Both the position numbers and the translations under genes were made by a program. A stretch of DNA of 64,000 nucleotides from contig JAFEUB010000719.1 in assembly GCA_024529925.1 (NCBI GenBank), positions 377,369-441,368 of the forward strand, read 5' to 3'. The stretch comes from Ophthalmolycus amberensis. Taxonomy: Eukaryota; Chordata; Actinopteri; Perciformes; Zoarcidae. The notes beneath the pieces were generated by a model. That model saw only the letters and a program-made list of their open reading frames with translations, had not been told where the DNA came from and ran no database searches. Of the stretch, positions 34,724 to 47,640 are shown piece by piece. Positions within the stretch are counted from its first letter, which is position 1, and each line of letters begins with the position of its first letter.

Positions 34724-37700
34724 TCATGCAAATTTGGAGTATGGATTTTGCCCACGTAGACCTGGAGAAACACAACACAATCAGTGGAGTCATACATGCA
34801 TTTGAGAAAGTAGTCTGAGATTATGGGGGATATTGTTTTCTTACTAAGAGTTAGAGAAGAGGATGTGTGCCTTTCTCATGTCCGTCAGTTAAATGTGACG
34901 CTACAGAAGCTGGTTAGCTTAGCTTAGCACAAAGACTGGAAACTAGGGGAAACAGCTAGCCTGGCTCTGTCTGAAGATACCAGAATTAGCCTACCAGCGA
35001 GTCTTAAATTCACTAAGTAACGAGTTATATTGTGTTAATATAAACAACACACTTTGGTGACTTCAAGTGTGTGAGCACAGGGAGTAACTGCACCGCAACA
35101 TGTCTTTTTCACACTTGTTTTTTTTTGTGAGGATTAAACAAACATAACATAACATCTTAAATTGTGATATTTAAAGGTGGACTTTGTTGCTTTTTTGACG
35201 GATCCAGGATAGCTGCTTCCTAAGCTATGCTAAGCTAAGCTTACTGGCTGCTGGTAGCTTCATATTTACTACAAACTTGGAATTCTTCTCATCTAAGCTT
35301 TGGCAAGAAATCATACAAGCGCATTTTCTGAAACGTCTGACTATTATTTTAATAACCTCTGTCAAGTGTAAAGCAAAAAAACATAGCTTAATCTCATTTA
35401 GCAGTTTTTAATGAATTATCCCATCAAAAGTCCAGAAGCCCATATTTAGCATTTAGGAACAGAAAAAATATATCTGCACTATGTTAGTATGTGCACATGT
35501 GTATGAAAAAGTGCATTAGCAAGAGAGAGCGCTCACCATATTTCTTCCTGATATCGTCATGTCTCTCTTTCATTTCTGTCCTCCTGTAAGGACAAAGCAT
35601 TCTTTTCTGAGCGACACAGTGACTGATAATATTTTTCACACTCCTAAAAGTCACGTGGTCACAAACCAGTTTTGACTGGTCACAGTTTGACATGTGCTTT
35701 TGTGGTTTGCTATGAAGGAAACAGATTTGGATCATGAAAAACAATGCAACATGGGCAAGTTAGTGCGTCTGGTGTCCCGTAGATTGCATAACATGAGACT
35801 ATCCTACTCATTGAGACTATTAAGAGACTACCTGAGAGCAGTAACACAGGGGAAATATGGACGTGTAGTTATTCAGCTATTATATTAAAGTATCTTTTGT
35901 GTATACATCTCTTTGTGAATACATCTACTGTATATTGGGTATTCATACATGTAAGGTCAAATACAAACAAATGTTATAAATCACTGCTATAAATCACTGC
36001 TATAGAGGTTGGCTGAACTGATCATCAACTGATAACTGATATCAGAAAATAAACATCAGTCGGGCAAGGGAGGGAGCAAGCTCTGTGTCATGGATACACC
36101 TTCTGAAATACAGCCTATGGTATGAACCTGTACGTCTTCCACGATGGGAGAGCTTACAAAAGGTGGTGGCAGTGAGGAGAGGGGTCGGATTACGTTTATC
36201 GATGCACCGCTGGCAAGTTTCATTTAAGATGCAGCCTGATATCAGACTGAATTGCTTTCATGTTTCACATCGTTATCAACAATTTGAACTGCAAAGTTAA
36301 GTCCACCTTGTGCATCTGAAGTGGAGATGGACGATGTCTCTTGGAACATCTTTCTTTACAGATGAACTAACTATAGATAAAGATGCACTCACAAAAGAAG
36401 AAACCAGGTCAGGCTGGAGACTTGTGTTGCGTTCACGAAACATTATTTTTCTCACCTTTCCTCCTGCTTGGTTTTTGTCTTATTGGCCCGTTTCTCCAGC
36501 TTGGCCTCCAACCTTTTGGATCTGACACACAACCACAAGACCAAAGTTAGTGTTATTCTTGTATAGGTCACAAGAAAGTGCACAGTTTTTTTGTTTCAAA
36601 CGCAGAAACCTTAAGGAAACTACACCAAAGCTGACAGAAATGTACAGTATGTGGCCATATTATCTTCACATGACAAGACGGAAATGTCTCCATATAGGAC
36701 GCACCGATCATGATCACATATCATTACGACATGTCACAGTGACAAAGGTAGTCATCCGACAGTAAGTTCTTACTCCGGCCTTAAACACGGCAACCCATAC
36801 TTAAACCATCTGGGACAATAAGTGTGTACCTAAAGTTAACCACTTTTAACCCAGTACATAATGCTTGAACATAACTATCTGTAACTTTCAACATAAATTG
36901 GATAACTGACAAACCCCAGATAAAACCATCTGATCATCAAACATGTGGATCTACTATCTTCTCCATTCTACAGACTAAAGTAGCTGTGTGCTACCTTTGT
37001 TAATAAGGTAATTAGGTGAGCTAGAGCTGCATATCTCAGAAGGTTAGACATATATTTATAGAAACATAATTGAAAGGTTTTGAGTGAGAGAGATGGGATC
37101 AGAGTTGAACATGCAACAACCAGGAAGCAGTTCAACCACAAAACCTGATACACATCTAAATAATTCAAATATTTACTGTAGATACGTTTTTACTTCTCAC
37201 GGAATCATTCTCATTTAAATACATTAACTCATTTTACTAAAAACAACAATTGGTTTTTTTGTTATTGTAAGTGTGTATACTATTGTTTTATTCATGCCTC
37301 ATGTCTAATGACTAACAGTAGACACTCTAACAGACAGGTTACAGTTGTGCTTTAGCAATAAGACATAATAAGTAATGTCTGAGCTTTTTACTTTACCAAA
37401 AGTTCCTCATATAAGTACTCTATTAATGGAGTTGCATTCATACAAGCACTAACCCGAAGTTCTCACACTTGCAGCAGCAGAACAGGCAGACCAGGAAGGC
37501 GATGATGAGAATTCCACCAATCACTGCCAAGGTGATTATCAACGTCTGGAAGTTCACTACAGACCGAGACAGAGAAACACAATGACTTACTATTTTCTAC
37601 CCCCCTTTTTTTTTTTTTTTGCTTTTCTCCCTGGCATAGTCACTCTAATCACACTAATCTTTGCATGTACATTACAAGGTGACTATAATTGACCGGAGCA

Positions 37701-38006
37701 CTTTTAACCACTTGTAATGTTTGATTGTAATGTTATTCTTAGAATTTGAGACATAAAGGTTCGTCAACAAGTCCTGAAAGCAGCGTTTACATAAGTAGAA
37801 GGAATTCTTTGAAGTAAAATGGACATCAAAAGTTAAGGTACTCCTTGTTTCAGAATGTTTAATTATCCATGTTCATGTGTACGGAACATGGTGCTGGAGT
37901 CTGACCTTGAGGTGCTTGATAAGGCTCTGTATGTTTATTATCTTGTAAAGTTTGAATTTGGCTACTACTACTACCCTGAAATATCCTTGACTGTATTAGA
38001 CCATAG

Positions 38007-38084
<78 letters not shown>

Positions 38085-39248
38085 TTCACTGTATTTCATT
38101 ATCTCAGTACTTCTTACTGAATGAAAATAAAGGTGATATAATATAATAATGTTGCAAATCAATGAGCAGCACTGCTTCATATACTTTGATTTATCAGAAA
38201 TTGAATTTACTGGATTGACTAAAAACAGGCATTCCCTGTTATTATTCTTGGTTATTTTATCCATTAGCAGTTTCGCAACAGGTAGTTTCAGGAATGTATT
38301 ACATCATAATATATATATGTATATTGATATATACATGTATATTGTGATAAAAGCTATTATTGCCCATACCCTACAAAGCATTATGTTTGTAATAATACAT
38401 GCTCGGTTGGCCTTAGTCTTTAGTTGAGGATGAGGTGTTGTGGCCACATACTGTTATTGATTACTAGTCAATGAAATCATTTACCTCATTTCATTAGATT
38501 AACATGGCGGAACCAAATAGCTGGAAATTTCAATGTTGGAAAAATAAATACGTTTTCACAGAAGTCAAGGGGAAGTATGTTTGCTGAATTTGATAGGAAT
38601 CTGTTGCGATGATGAAAGAGTATAATGTTAGCGGACACTATGAAAACAAACATTTTCACACTTCGTACACTGGCACAGGGGGTTTTCTGCTCTAAAAACG
38701 CAGATTTTCTTGAAGCGCAAACTGCACATTTACTATTGTTTGGCCCGTTACTACTTTTATTTGTTTTCTATATGGCCCATAATTCAAAACGTTTGGCCAT
38801 CTCTGTCTTACAGCCAGTGGAGAAGATCTGAAAAGATTTGTTTATTGATTAATTACTCAATTGACAGAAAATGAATCAACAACTATTGTTTTGAATTGAT
38901 TAATAATGTAATTCATTTATAAACAGCTTCTCAACTGTGATTTGCTGCTTTTCTCTTATATTTATATTTCTATCATTTTAAATTGATTAGATTTGGCGCA
39001 TGCACAAAATGGAAACATTTAGATAATATATCCTAACGCTACCTCAAAACTAATTATAAAATAAATAGTTATTTGTGTAATGGAGTCTTTATTTATTTGA
39101 TGTAATTCTGTTTCTCTTGCCGTGAGTTTTTAAGAGAGGTCTTTGTATGAGCTTGAGCTTCCGACCTCTCTTCCACAAGATTTTGTGATGAATACATATC
39201 TGTATATGTCGATAAAATTGTGATATATATGTGAATCTCTGTGTGGAT

Positions 39249-39309
<61 letters not shown>

Positions 39310-39519
39310 TGTGTGTGTACTCTCTTACTCCAGCAGAGCCCCCAGCGTGCTTCATGCAGTGGACAGAGTACATGGGGTGGAAGGATGGTCTTAACCGGAT
39401 ACGTTACACACGACTTGGTTGTGATGCACCACAGGCACTGTAAAAATACCAAAACACATAATCGTCTCGATACTATTTGAACAAACAATTTATGGTAAGG
39501 TTTTCAAGGCAATTATAGG

Positions 39520-39559
<40 letters not shown>

Positions 39560-40725
39560 TAGAAAATGGAGGAGGACGGTTGGAATGAATGACAGATCAG
39601 TTACTTCTCAAACCAGTCTAACAGGTGGGGAGGTGGAGGAGGAGCCACTGGCTATGGTTCCTACACCTAGAACACTTTTCTTTCCCATCATGCATACACA
39701 CACACAAAGGGAAATCAACCCCCCAGGATTTACCGTCACATTTCGCAGACATTCCTCACAGTTTGTCCCATTCTTCACCTCACAAGCTGTAGGGGGGAAA
39801 GTCAATTTAGTTTAGCACCCAAAATCATCCACAAAGTGTAAATAAGGGAGTGAACTCAGTCAACATGGTGTCTGTCAGAGGTCCAAACATGTTGCTTCAC
39901 AAGAGAAAGTCTCTAATATTAGCTGAAAAACACCATGAGAAGCAGATTAAATGTGGCCTGTGCTCACTGGGGTAACTACTGATAATCCTCCTGAGGCATT
40001 TTCCATGGAGACACAGCACAGTAAACACAGGCTTCAGACCAGTCACGGTATTATCAGCAGACTGCACAGTACAACAGCTTGGTTTGTCTAAATGTGTCTG
40101 GCAAATTAAAGTGTAAACAATGTCTCTTTCTTATGCAGTGTTTTTTTGTTGTTGCTACAGGTTTCTTATTTTGAAACAGAAAACCTGAGGGGGGTTGTGA
40201 CCTAGAAGAGACGTTGTTCCTGCTGAGAGGTTTGAACAATACACAGAGATACGAAACTAGCAAAGGCTCAAGGATATCACTGTTTATCTTGCCTTCATGT
40301 GTAGCTGAAATAACCTTTACCCAAGATGTTCTCAATTATTTTATGATAAATACGCTTAAACCAGAGAATAAAAACAATAGCTTTTAATTCAGGACTAACG
40401 CAGCTCAAATAATGTTGGTTGCTTTATGTCCTGTTTTGTTCCTATTATTCAACAGAAAGTGTGAGACAGGGGAGATAAAACAATACAGTCCTACAAAGAG
40501 AAATACTATTGTAGTTCGGGCCCAAAGACAAGCTTCACGAAATAAGGTGTGGATTTGTAAAGAAATGAAATACAATGGGGATGTGATTTTTAGCAGCCAT
40601 TGACGCCACAGTCACCAGATCTGATTCCCAGTCCTACCTTGGCCAGGTGCGGAAGTCTGACCGAAAACTGTCGCCGAACCGAAGAGAAGCAGGAGAGCAG
40701 CGGGTAAAATCCGCGAATCCATCAT
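34724..40725 (-). CDS. pttg1ip: PTTG1-interacting protein (PBF)
   Basis: Single-pass type I membrane glycoprotein that binds securin (PTTG1) and traffics between membranes and nucleus. Seven exons (40638-40725, 39734-39786, 39329-39437, 37454-37556, 36456-36521, 35537-35583, 34724-34761) total 504 nt, 167 residues (human 180). A signal peptide of about 22 residues contains LPAALLLLFGSATVFG. A cysteine-rich PSI-type domain (about residues 31-83) includes NGTNCEECLRNVTCLWC, with N-glycosylation sequons at Asn35 and Asn45. A transmembrane helix (about 89-109) runs into CLFCCCKC, possible palmitoylation sites. The cytoplasmic tail is basic/charged and helical (KRLEAKLEKRANKTK, MKERHDDIRKKYG) and ends NPYSKFA. 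Either of two tandem ATGs (40725, 40722) could start. Introns are long and rich in microsatellites. Confidence 0.93.
34880..35345. repeat. Dispersed repeat in pttg1ip intron 6
   Basis: Contains GTTAGCTTAGCTTAGCAC, AAAGACTGGAAACTAGGG, GGAAACAGCTAGCCTGGC and, further right, GGCTGCTGGTAGCTTCATATTTA. These resemble a very abundant fish repeat, as recalled. Related fragments appear at about 59590-59720 and 41105-41205. Confidence 0.55.
37602..37620. repeat. Poly(T) tract
   Basis: CCCCCC followed by about 15 T, about 45 bp upstream (on the - strand reading) of pttg1ip exon 4. On the - strand it is poly(A), so it is not the polypyrimidine tract of that exon. Confidence 0.6.
38010..38080. repeat. 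(AT)35 microsatellite
   Basis: About 70 bp of uninterrupted AT in pttg1ip intron 3. It creates spurious Tyr/Ile open frames on both strands and is likely length-polymorphic and prone to cruciform formation. Confidence 0.97.
39252..39318. repeat. (GT)28 microsatellite next to a pttg1ip donor
   Basis: About 57 bp of GT followed by CT and a short further GT run. On the - strand it is (CA)n beginning about 11 nt downstream of the exon 3 donor (39328). Intronic CA repeats near donors can bind hnRNP L. Confidence 0.95.
39524..39555. repeat. (CA)n microsatellite
   Basis: About 32 bp of CA in pttg1ip intron 2. Confidence 0.95.
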
Positions 40726-40975
40726 CACACCACTTAGACGCAGATTATTCCAGAGGGTATCCGTCAGACTTTTCGTCTGAGAAATTTTTTTAAAACCCGT
40801 GAGCGCAAAAACCGGAAATGTTTTGGCTGCTGAAACTCAAAAAATGAACTGGCCGAGAAGGAACCAAACGCTGAATCCTGACGCACGCTCAATACGCACC
40901 AAAGACAAAAGGGAAGAAGGCGTGTGTGTGCGTCTGTGCAGTTGTTCCTTCGGCAGTAGGCTACTGTTCTAGATA

Positions 40976-41342
40976 CTAAAGTAAACCACGTCAGCAATAT
41001 ACAAAATACTCCATTACAAGTAAAAGTCCTGCATTCAAAATTTAAAAAAAAACTTATGAGTATTATTAACAATATTAATAGTCAAGTTAAAAGTTTGGAG
41101 AAAAGGGGCTTCTCTAATTTGCCTATATATTTATGAGAGTGGTATCAATGTTCTCTCTGTCAGAAAGCTTTGCGTGTTTCCCAAAATCTCAAACTGGTCC
41201 TTTAATCTGTAAAGTAACTATGTTATCTAAACATGGAGGAATGTTAAGTACAATGCAGTGAAAGTATGAAGTAGCATAAAAGGGAAACATAAATGGAGCT
41301 ATAGTGCTTAAATGAATGTCCTTAGTTCCTTTCAACCACTGT
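40976..41342. repeat. hAT-like repeat copy with nested fragment
   Basis: Contains TTACAAGTAAAAGTCCTGCATTC (split over 41012-41036) and ends CCTTTCAACCACTG at 41342, close to the CCACCACTG end of the element at 23482-23947. The middle (about 41105-41205) looks like a fragment of the repeat at 34880-35345. Left limit uncertain. Confidence 0.5.
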
Positions 41343-41909
41343 TTGTGTGTCAAAATGAATTCACAAAGACAACATGAAATAGAGGACAATAATTTCAATA
41401 ATTTATTAAAGCATAATTTTGTAAAGCCAGTTACAAATAAAAAAAGAACACACATATCTCTCGCTTTCTCTTTTCTTTTTTTCATAACAAGCACAATGTT
41501 CTACTATGTTAATGATGATGATAATAAGCATAACATGAGATAAGAATGGGCCCCACTCTGGCCGCCTGCGGCTGATAACAGGACCCGTTGTGATGAAGTT
41601 GCCCTTGGAAACGGATTTGCGATCAGAAATCTAATTTCAATTTATTGTTGATTGTTGTTGCCGATCACATTTCAGCAACTACGGGGGCAACTTCTTCCTA
41701 CTCAATGTAATATCAGTGACAGACAGAACCATAGATGTAGAATAACTAGAACAGACAGGTTCCTCCTTAATTATGGCTTATGGGTTCTCTGGTTCTCCTC
41801 TCATTTTAGTCAAAACTAAAATAAGCTAAAGTTCAAACAGGAACCTGTCAGTGAGTTCTGCTTATTCTAACTCTATAGGCAGGATCCCAGTGGGCTGTGT
41901 GTATGCAGC

Positions 41910-42317
41910 CAGGGCCGAAGCTATACTGTTGAGGACACCGAGGGCATGACTGTGGTAATTTTTCTAGGAATTTTGGGCAATTTAGAAAAAGTGGTAACGA
42001 TAGTTTAAGGCCGAAAATGGAAAATGTATATTGGTTGACTGTTCACACTATTTTAAGACAATTTTTCATGTGAATACCTGCAGGCCAAATAAATAATCTG
42101 CAATTTCCTCAACAAAATGTTATTTCAGGTAATTTGAAAAATAAAATCCTCAACCATATCCATAACTGAACCTTAAGAAAAAGATCAAATATGAAACATC
42201 CCTTGTCATAATAAAATGGTGGTGTCTGATCTAATTTTCTAGAGGGTAGGGGTTGGGTTGGGGGTTGATGGTCTTGGACTCGTGACTCATATTTCTAAAA
42301 TCCAGGCTACGCCTCTG
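41910..42317. repeat. Possible degenerate hAT element
   Basis: Left end CAGGGCCGAAGCTA and right end, read on the - strand, CAGAGGCGTAGCC are imperfectly similar. The flanking 8-mers do not match, so the call is tentative. Confidence 0.3.
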
Positions 42318-42627
42318 AAAGTGGCACCCCAGAATAGACAACGGACAACCTCACCATAAGAAGTTCAACTTCACTTAAGTATCTGGCAAACTATAACTGT
42401 TTTCAGGGCAAATACTGACACAAAAACTAGTTTAGGAACTTTAGCTAAACCAAATTAGACAATTAATTGGACCGCATTTGGATATTAGGCAATTTCTTTT
42501 CCCCATGTTATTCCCACTGAATATTTGATGAAACACTTTGTTTACAAAGATGTGTTATAGGGATGCTGCCGTCTCTCTGCAGTGCCACAGAGTCAGGTGA
42601 AAGAACAGTGACTTCACTTTCAGTCCA

Positions 42628-42630
<3 letters not shown>

Positions 42631-42683
<53 letters not shown>
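42631..42683. repeat. (CA)n microsatellite
   Basis: About 52 bp of CA in the probable myosin 3' UTR/flank. Confidence 0.95.
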
Positions 42684-42688
<5 letters not shown>

Positions 42689-43031
42689 CAGTGATGACTG
42701 TCAGCATTCCCAGTGCACAATTAAAACCATCTCTGAGTCCATATCCTCACAGTGTCTTATCTGCTCCTCTTACACTGAAAAAAAATCCAATATATTTTTT
42801 ATACATTATACTCTCAAACACACCTTGCAATACATACAGTACAATTATAATTAAATAACCCCTATAGCCCTAATACTCCCATGCTTTTCCCTTTAACTCA
42901 CAGCACGACACCATTCTTTGCAAAGGTTATTCATGTAAATACGTCTTATTTCCAAGGAATACACTCATCATAAACATTTCTTATTTCTCTTTTCTCATTT
43001 TCCCTTTCTTTTCCAACTGTTACACCATAAA

Positions 43032-43051
43032 TACACACACACACACTCACA

Positions 43052-43099
<48 letters not shown>

Positions 43100-43106
43100 C
43101 ACACAC
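43032..43106. repeat. Interrupted (CA)n microsatellite
   Basis: CA runs interrupted by CTCACACTCTCT and GCT, about 75 bp. Confidence 0.9.
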
Positions 43107-44746
43107 AGCAGCATTCCAGACACAGCACTTGAGGGTGGTTAAGATAGCAGAGGGCATACAGTACAGCAATACTAGTAGTATCAGTAATAAAAGTCACATA
43201 TTCATCAACAGGTTGGAAACACAGACGAACTGGAGCTCTTATGCGTTGTTGTTCAAGTCACTGATCTTAATAAAGAAATAAAGTGAGAATGGCATGAGCA
43301 GACAAGGATATACAATATTGTATGGCTCCAATTAATGCTGCAGAGTGAGTACCACAGGCAACAACAATGATAAAACAATGAAAACACTGTGGAAACACGA
43401 CCACCACAGCAGCCCGTCTCATTATAGTCTGTGTTTTTACTATTCATTTCTCTGTGAGTCACATTAATGGCACAGCCAGTGAATGATGTACAGTGTTGGC
43501 ATCACATCCGGAAATACAGTGGTCATTATTCACACCATTCACTTGCATGTATTTTACACGAGAGGTCTCACATTGCATTTAGTATGGCATCTATATACTG
43601 TACAGTGCAGTGGCCACTGAAAGATTCAATAATAACTCTTATAATGTGTGATATACAGTACAAAACAATACATGTTGGTTCAGTTTATGTGTACATGTAT
43701 GTGAATATACAGTAGATATATGTAGTGTGTGTTAAATGTAGACATAGATAGGGAAAGGTTTAGACTCATACTATTCTGGTTGATATTGTTCTCCGTGTAG
43801 AGCCGAGTGAGGCTGTTAACCATCCACTGACTCTCCGTGTCAAGTTAAAGAGCCTCCAAAGCAAAACCTCCACTCTTTTATTCTCAAGAATATCTATTTG
43901 ACATTGTTCAGCAATATTTAAAGCCATTTCCTTTGGCTTTGTTTTCTTCTTGTGGCCACACGGTGGCACTGACGAGTGAGCGAGTGAACACTATGTAGGG
44001 CAGGGAGCTCATTGTCCCCTTTAGAAGCCTGAAGAACAATCAGCATCGAGTCCTTTTTCTCAGTCATAAACAGATGTGACACAGCTGATGTGAGGGATAA
44101 ACGACAGAGAGAGAGAACGACAGAGAGAAAGCAAGCAAGAATTTAGCATAATAACTCAATACCGACAGCAAACAAAGATGCAACAGGAGCGAGGACACGT
44201 GAAGAGAAAGAGAGAGAGACTCTTGAAATCGGAGAAGTGAGAAAGAAAGAGATTTAACTGAGAAAGTGTGGCTTTCCTCTGTCTGGCAGTCTACTGGGGG
44301 TAGGGTGGGTGGGGTGGGGTACTTGGGACAGACTGGGACCGGACGGCGGAGTTGTGCTTATTATTCATGAGTTAAGTCCGGAAAGGGAAGCGGTGAAAAG
44401 TTTGGAGTGTGCTTGAACATCTACATGCAGGACTAGAACTGGCAGGTTATGTATGTGAATAGGCCGTCCCGAAATACAGGTTGTTTTCTTTGTCATGCAC
44501 ATTTCTAAATAGATCCTCATCCCCCCCCTTATCCCAAGTGAGACCCAGGCCAGTCGAGTGTGCATTTGGCTACTGTGTCCACCTCTATCTTGCTTTTCCC
44601 CGTTCGATCATCCACCACTCTTCTTTGAGGAATAGCTGGCTGGTGCGACTGCCTCCATTAAAAAAATAAAAAAACCAACCGATGCATGTGGGTCGGGGCA
44701 TCCTATGCCACTGGATGAACCGAGGGCTCTGACTGATTTGTGGCAA

Positions 44747-47640
44747 TCACCTGGCCCAGGAACTGGTTATGCTGGTCGCTGACATGGTGCTGCAACGTTT
44801 CTTCACCACCATGTTAATGTAGGCTCTCATGATTTTGGTGATCTCCCCGACCTAAAGAGAGAGACGAATGCGGTGGGTTAATATGTGTCCTGATTAAGTG
44901 ATAATTTGATGGCAAAATTAAAAGAGGTAATACAGCAAAAATTGGCATCGCATTTCCATAAAGTTAGTAGATTCACAAGAATATTTAAAAAAAAGAAAAT
45001 CAAAGCAGCAGAAGCCGAGACCTTAAGGGCCTCAAAGGAGGCAAATATAAAAAATATAAAATAACAGGTAAAATCACAAGACAACACATAAGATACGGCT
45101 AAACAAGAAGAATAACAAGAGTGTGATGAACCACCAACTTAATGATTTTATTTACTTTCAGAGTCGGATCCGCATCAGGTCAAAAGATAAATTAAGTTAT
45201 CCAACATTTTATAGACCAAACAATTATTCAGTGATGGAAATAATCTGTAGTTGTAAGGATGAAGAAAAAAAGAAAGAGATAAAAGGTAAATAATGAAGAA
45301 TGACTCACCAGTGGCGTCTCAAAGAACATCTCCCTCTCATCCACGATGACTTTGTAGGTACACGGCTGTGAAGTCCCAAAGAAGGTGATGTGTTCGTACT
45401 GGAAGGTCTCCAGTGGCTTCGGTTCACCTCGTTTGTACACTGACACGTTTTCAGCACTCACACTCAGCCACAGGTCATGAGGGAAACCACCTTCTTTACA
45501 CTACAAAGGCAGAGGAAACATAGGAGAAGAAAAAAGAAGTTTTTTGTTTTTTTGTTTTTTACAAATCTCTGTGATCCATCATTTCCTCTATTGTTTTCTC
45601 ACCTCCACATCAAACAGAGTAGATCCATATCCAGGCCACTCCTTGATAATGCTCATGTATTTCAGCATGGCCTGATGCTGAGGCATTCCCTGCAGCCGGG
45701 TCCACTTCTCCAGAACACTGGTCCGTGTGGCCGACGTCTCCTCCTTCACCCACATCTCCAGCATCTGCTCCTCCTCCACCTGCAACAACATGGGTCAGAA
45801 CAAACTATCAAACTATCAATCAGACGGTCAGTCAGTCAGAAAGCAGTTTCTTGCGAGGTCCATCCGCCATTTAGCAAACCAGACGGATTTGACTGAGCTT
45901 ATGGGAATTCAGCAGAATGCATCACGTCGTGTCACACTTTGCCACCAACTGGAAATGATGTGGATGGTGTAAAAGTATGGATGTCCAATTCAGTAAGCTC
46001 TCCTGAGTGTTCTCTTACTATAAATGATTTGAAACTTGCTTGAGTTGTGTCATCCTTGTGTAGCTTTTTGTTGCAAATGGGCTGAAGCTTTACTTCCACC
46101 ACTGACCTTCTGCTTCTTCAGGGACCCAGTCTTGAAGCTTCTCCTCAGGGTGCCGTCCAGGAAGCTCGGGGTCCTTCGTTTCTCTGTCCCTCCCCCGACG
46201 ACTCCCTGTAATCCTGCCGTTCCTTTCCCATCTCCTGCTCCTCCTCCAGCTCCTCCGGACCCACCTGCTGCCCCGACGCCCGGCTTGGTGGAGTGGATGA
46301 TGCGATTGCGGAGACGTCCGATTGGATAAACGTTTCCCAGGGTCCACCCGGCCCTCCCTGCCCCGTCGCAGTGGAGATACTGGAGACGTAAAGCGGCCAG
46401 GTGCTGCAAAGTCTCCTCTGAGGCCGGGAAGTGACCGCTTATCAAAGACTCGTGAGCCTGAGAGACAAAACAAGAAAATGACAGTACAAGACTTTCACTC
46501 TGTTCATTTTGCAGCAGTGTTGGGGTAGCATAAGTAATACGATGAATTAACAACATTACTTTTCCCCAATACAGACGTGAAACATCACTTCATTTATCAC
46601 ATATGGTGAACAGAGGTAACTGAACTTTTGTGCTTTTTGGATAATTATTCCCTTTTAAAATGTCAAGGCCAATACATTTGCTTTGATATAATTAATATAA
46701 ATAAAATAGTTAAAATTGAATTTACAGAAAGAATAATAATATTACTCACATCAGTTTTCTTGATAAAGCCCTAATTCATTTTGTGTCAATCCAGACACCA
46801 ATCCAATCCAAACACCTCTTTGATACAAACCTATATAGATTCGTGAAATGAACTCAAGTAATCGCTCGTGCTATTGATGTTCAGAGAGAAATACTTGACC
46901 TCATTTAAATTGGAAGAAAAGTGATGAGCGATTAATAACTGGTTCCTTCTTTTCAAGACAGTGTTGTGCAGTTGTGTAAAGCTCACCTGCTCAAACATGA
47001 AAGCAAACTCCACTCCTTCTTTTGGCATGCTCTCTACATCCAAGAAGCAGTAGAGCTTGAAGTAGAGTTTCCATTCTCCTTCCTCCTCCTCTTCTTCGCT
47101 GCCTGCCAACCTGGGAAAAATACAGACACGGGTCAAGTAACCGTATTGATTAAAACAATCCACTAGCCCGTTGGAGATCACTCTAAATATAAAGCCTATA
47201 TGACACCTGACAGCGATATACATACCTCTCAAACTTGGCCAGAACATCGGCCACAATCACTCTGCTCTCCAAAGCTCGGTCTGTGCAGGCGTTGTGTTCA
47301 AACAGAGAAAACAGGTTCTTGCTCTCCTCCATGGCCAAACCTCTGATCAGCTTCTCCACCACCTACAACATCAAAACACTGACCAGTTTGTAACAGCACA
47401 CGACAATTCAAGCACCAGCTCTTGTACTGCGTCTTACAATCAGTGAGAGGAGGACGTGTCCAGTTTGTGAGAGTGTATTTTTATGTGTACCTCTCCAGCT
47501 GTGGTGTGTGAATTGATGGAGATCTTGCAGGAGCCTCCTCCGTGGCAATAGACGGTGGTGCTCATCTCCTGTCTCACCAGCAGGGCGGCGATCTCCTCCT
47601 GAGAGGGAACAAACTCTCGAGTCTTGGTCTTCTTCAGGGA
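44747..47640 (-). other. myo10: Myosin-X FERM domain and C-terminus
   Basis: Lobes are visible from EFVPSQEEIAAL through STVYCHGGGSCKI, FKLYCFLDVES, EWPGYGSTLFDVE and LWLSVSAENVSVYKRGE to the end AYINMVVKKRCSTMS. Human FERM binds integrin beta tails and DCC. The exon at 46107-46457 has a Gly-rich insertion within the FERM. The stop TGA is at 44747-44749. Confidence 0.87.

Larger units (their letters stand above)
40726..44746. other. pttg1ip 5' flank and myo10 3' UTR/flank
   Basis: No coding exon in 4 kb. The left part is the pttg1ip promoter side. The right part is the probable long 3' UTR of the myosin gene, with a candidate - strand AATAAA near 41401. The region contains a hAT-like copy (about 40976-41342), a possible further element (about 41910-42317) and two CA microsatellites. 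Confidence 0.45.

Noticed and set aside
37855..38264. Tyr/Ile-rich open frames on both strands
   Set aside because: Produced by the (AT)35 microsatellite.
39089..39488. Thr/His- and Val/Cys-rich open frames
   Set aside because: Produced by the GT/CA microsatellite; only the 39329-39437 part is a real pttg1ip exon.
46090..46473. Arg/Ser-rich 127-codon - strand frame
   Set aside because: Alternative frame of the myo10 exon 46107-46457; the other frame carries the conserved FERM sequence and joins in phase.
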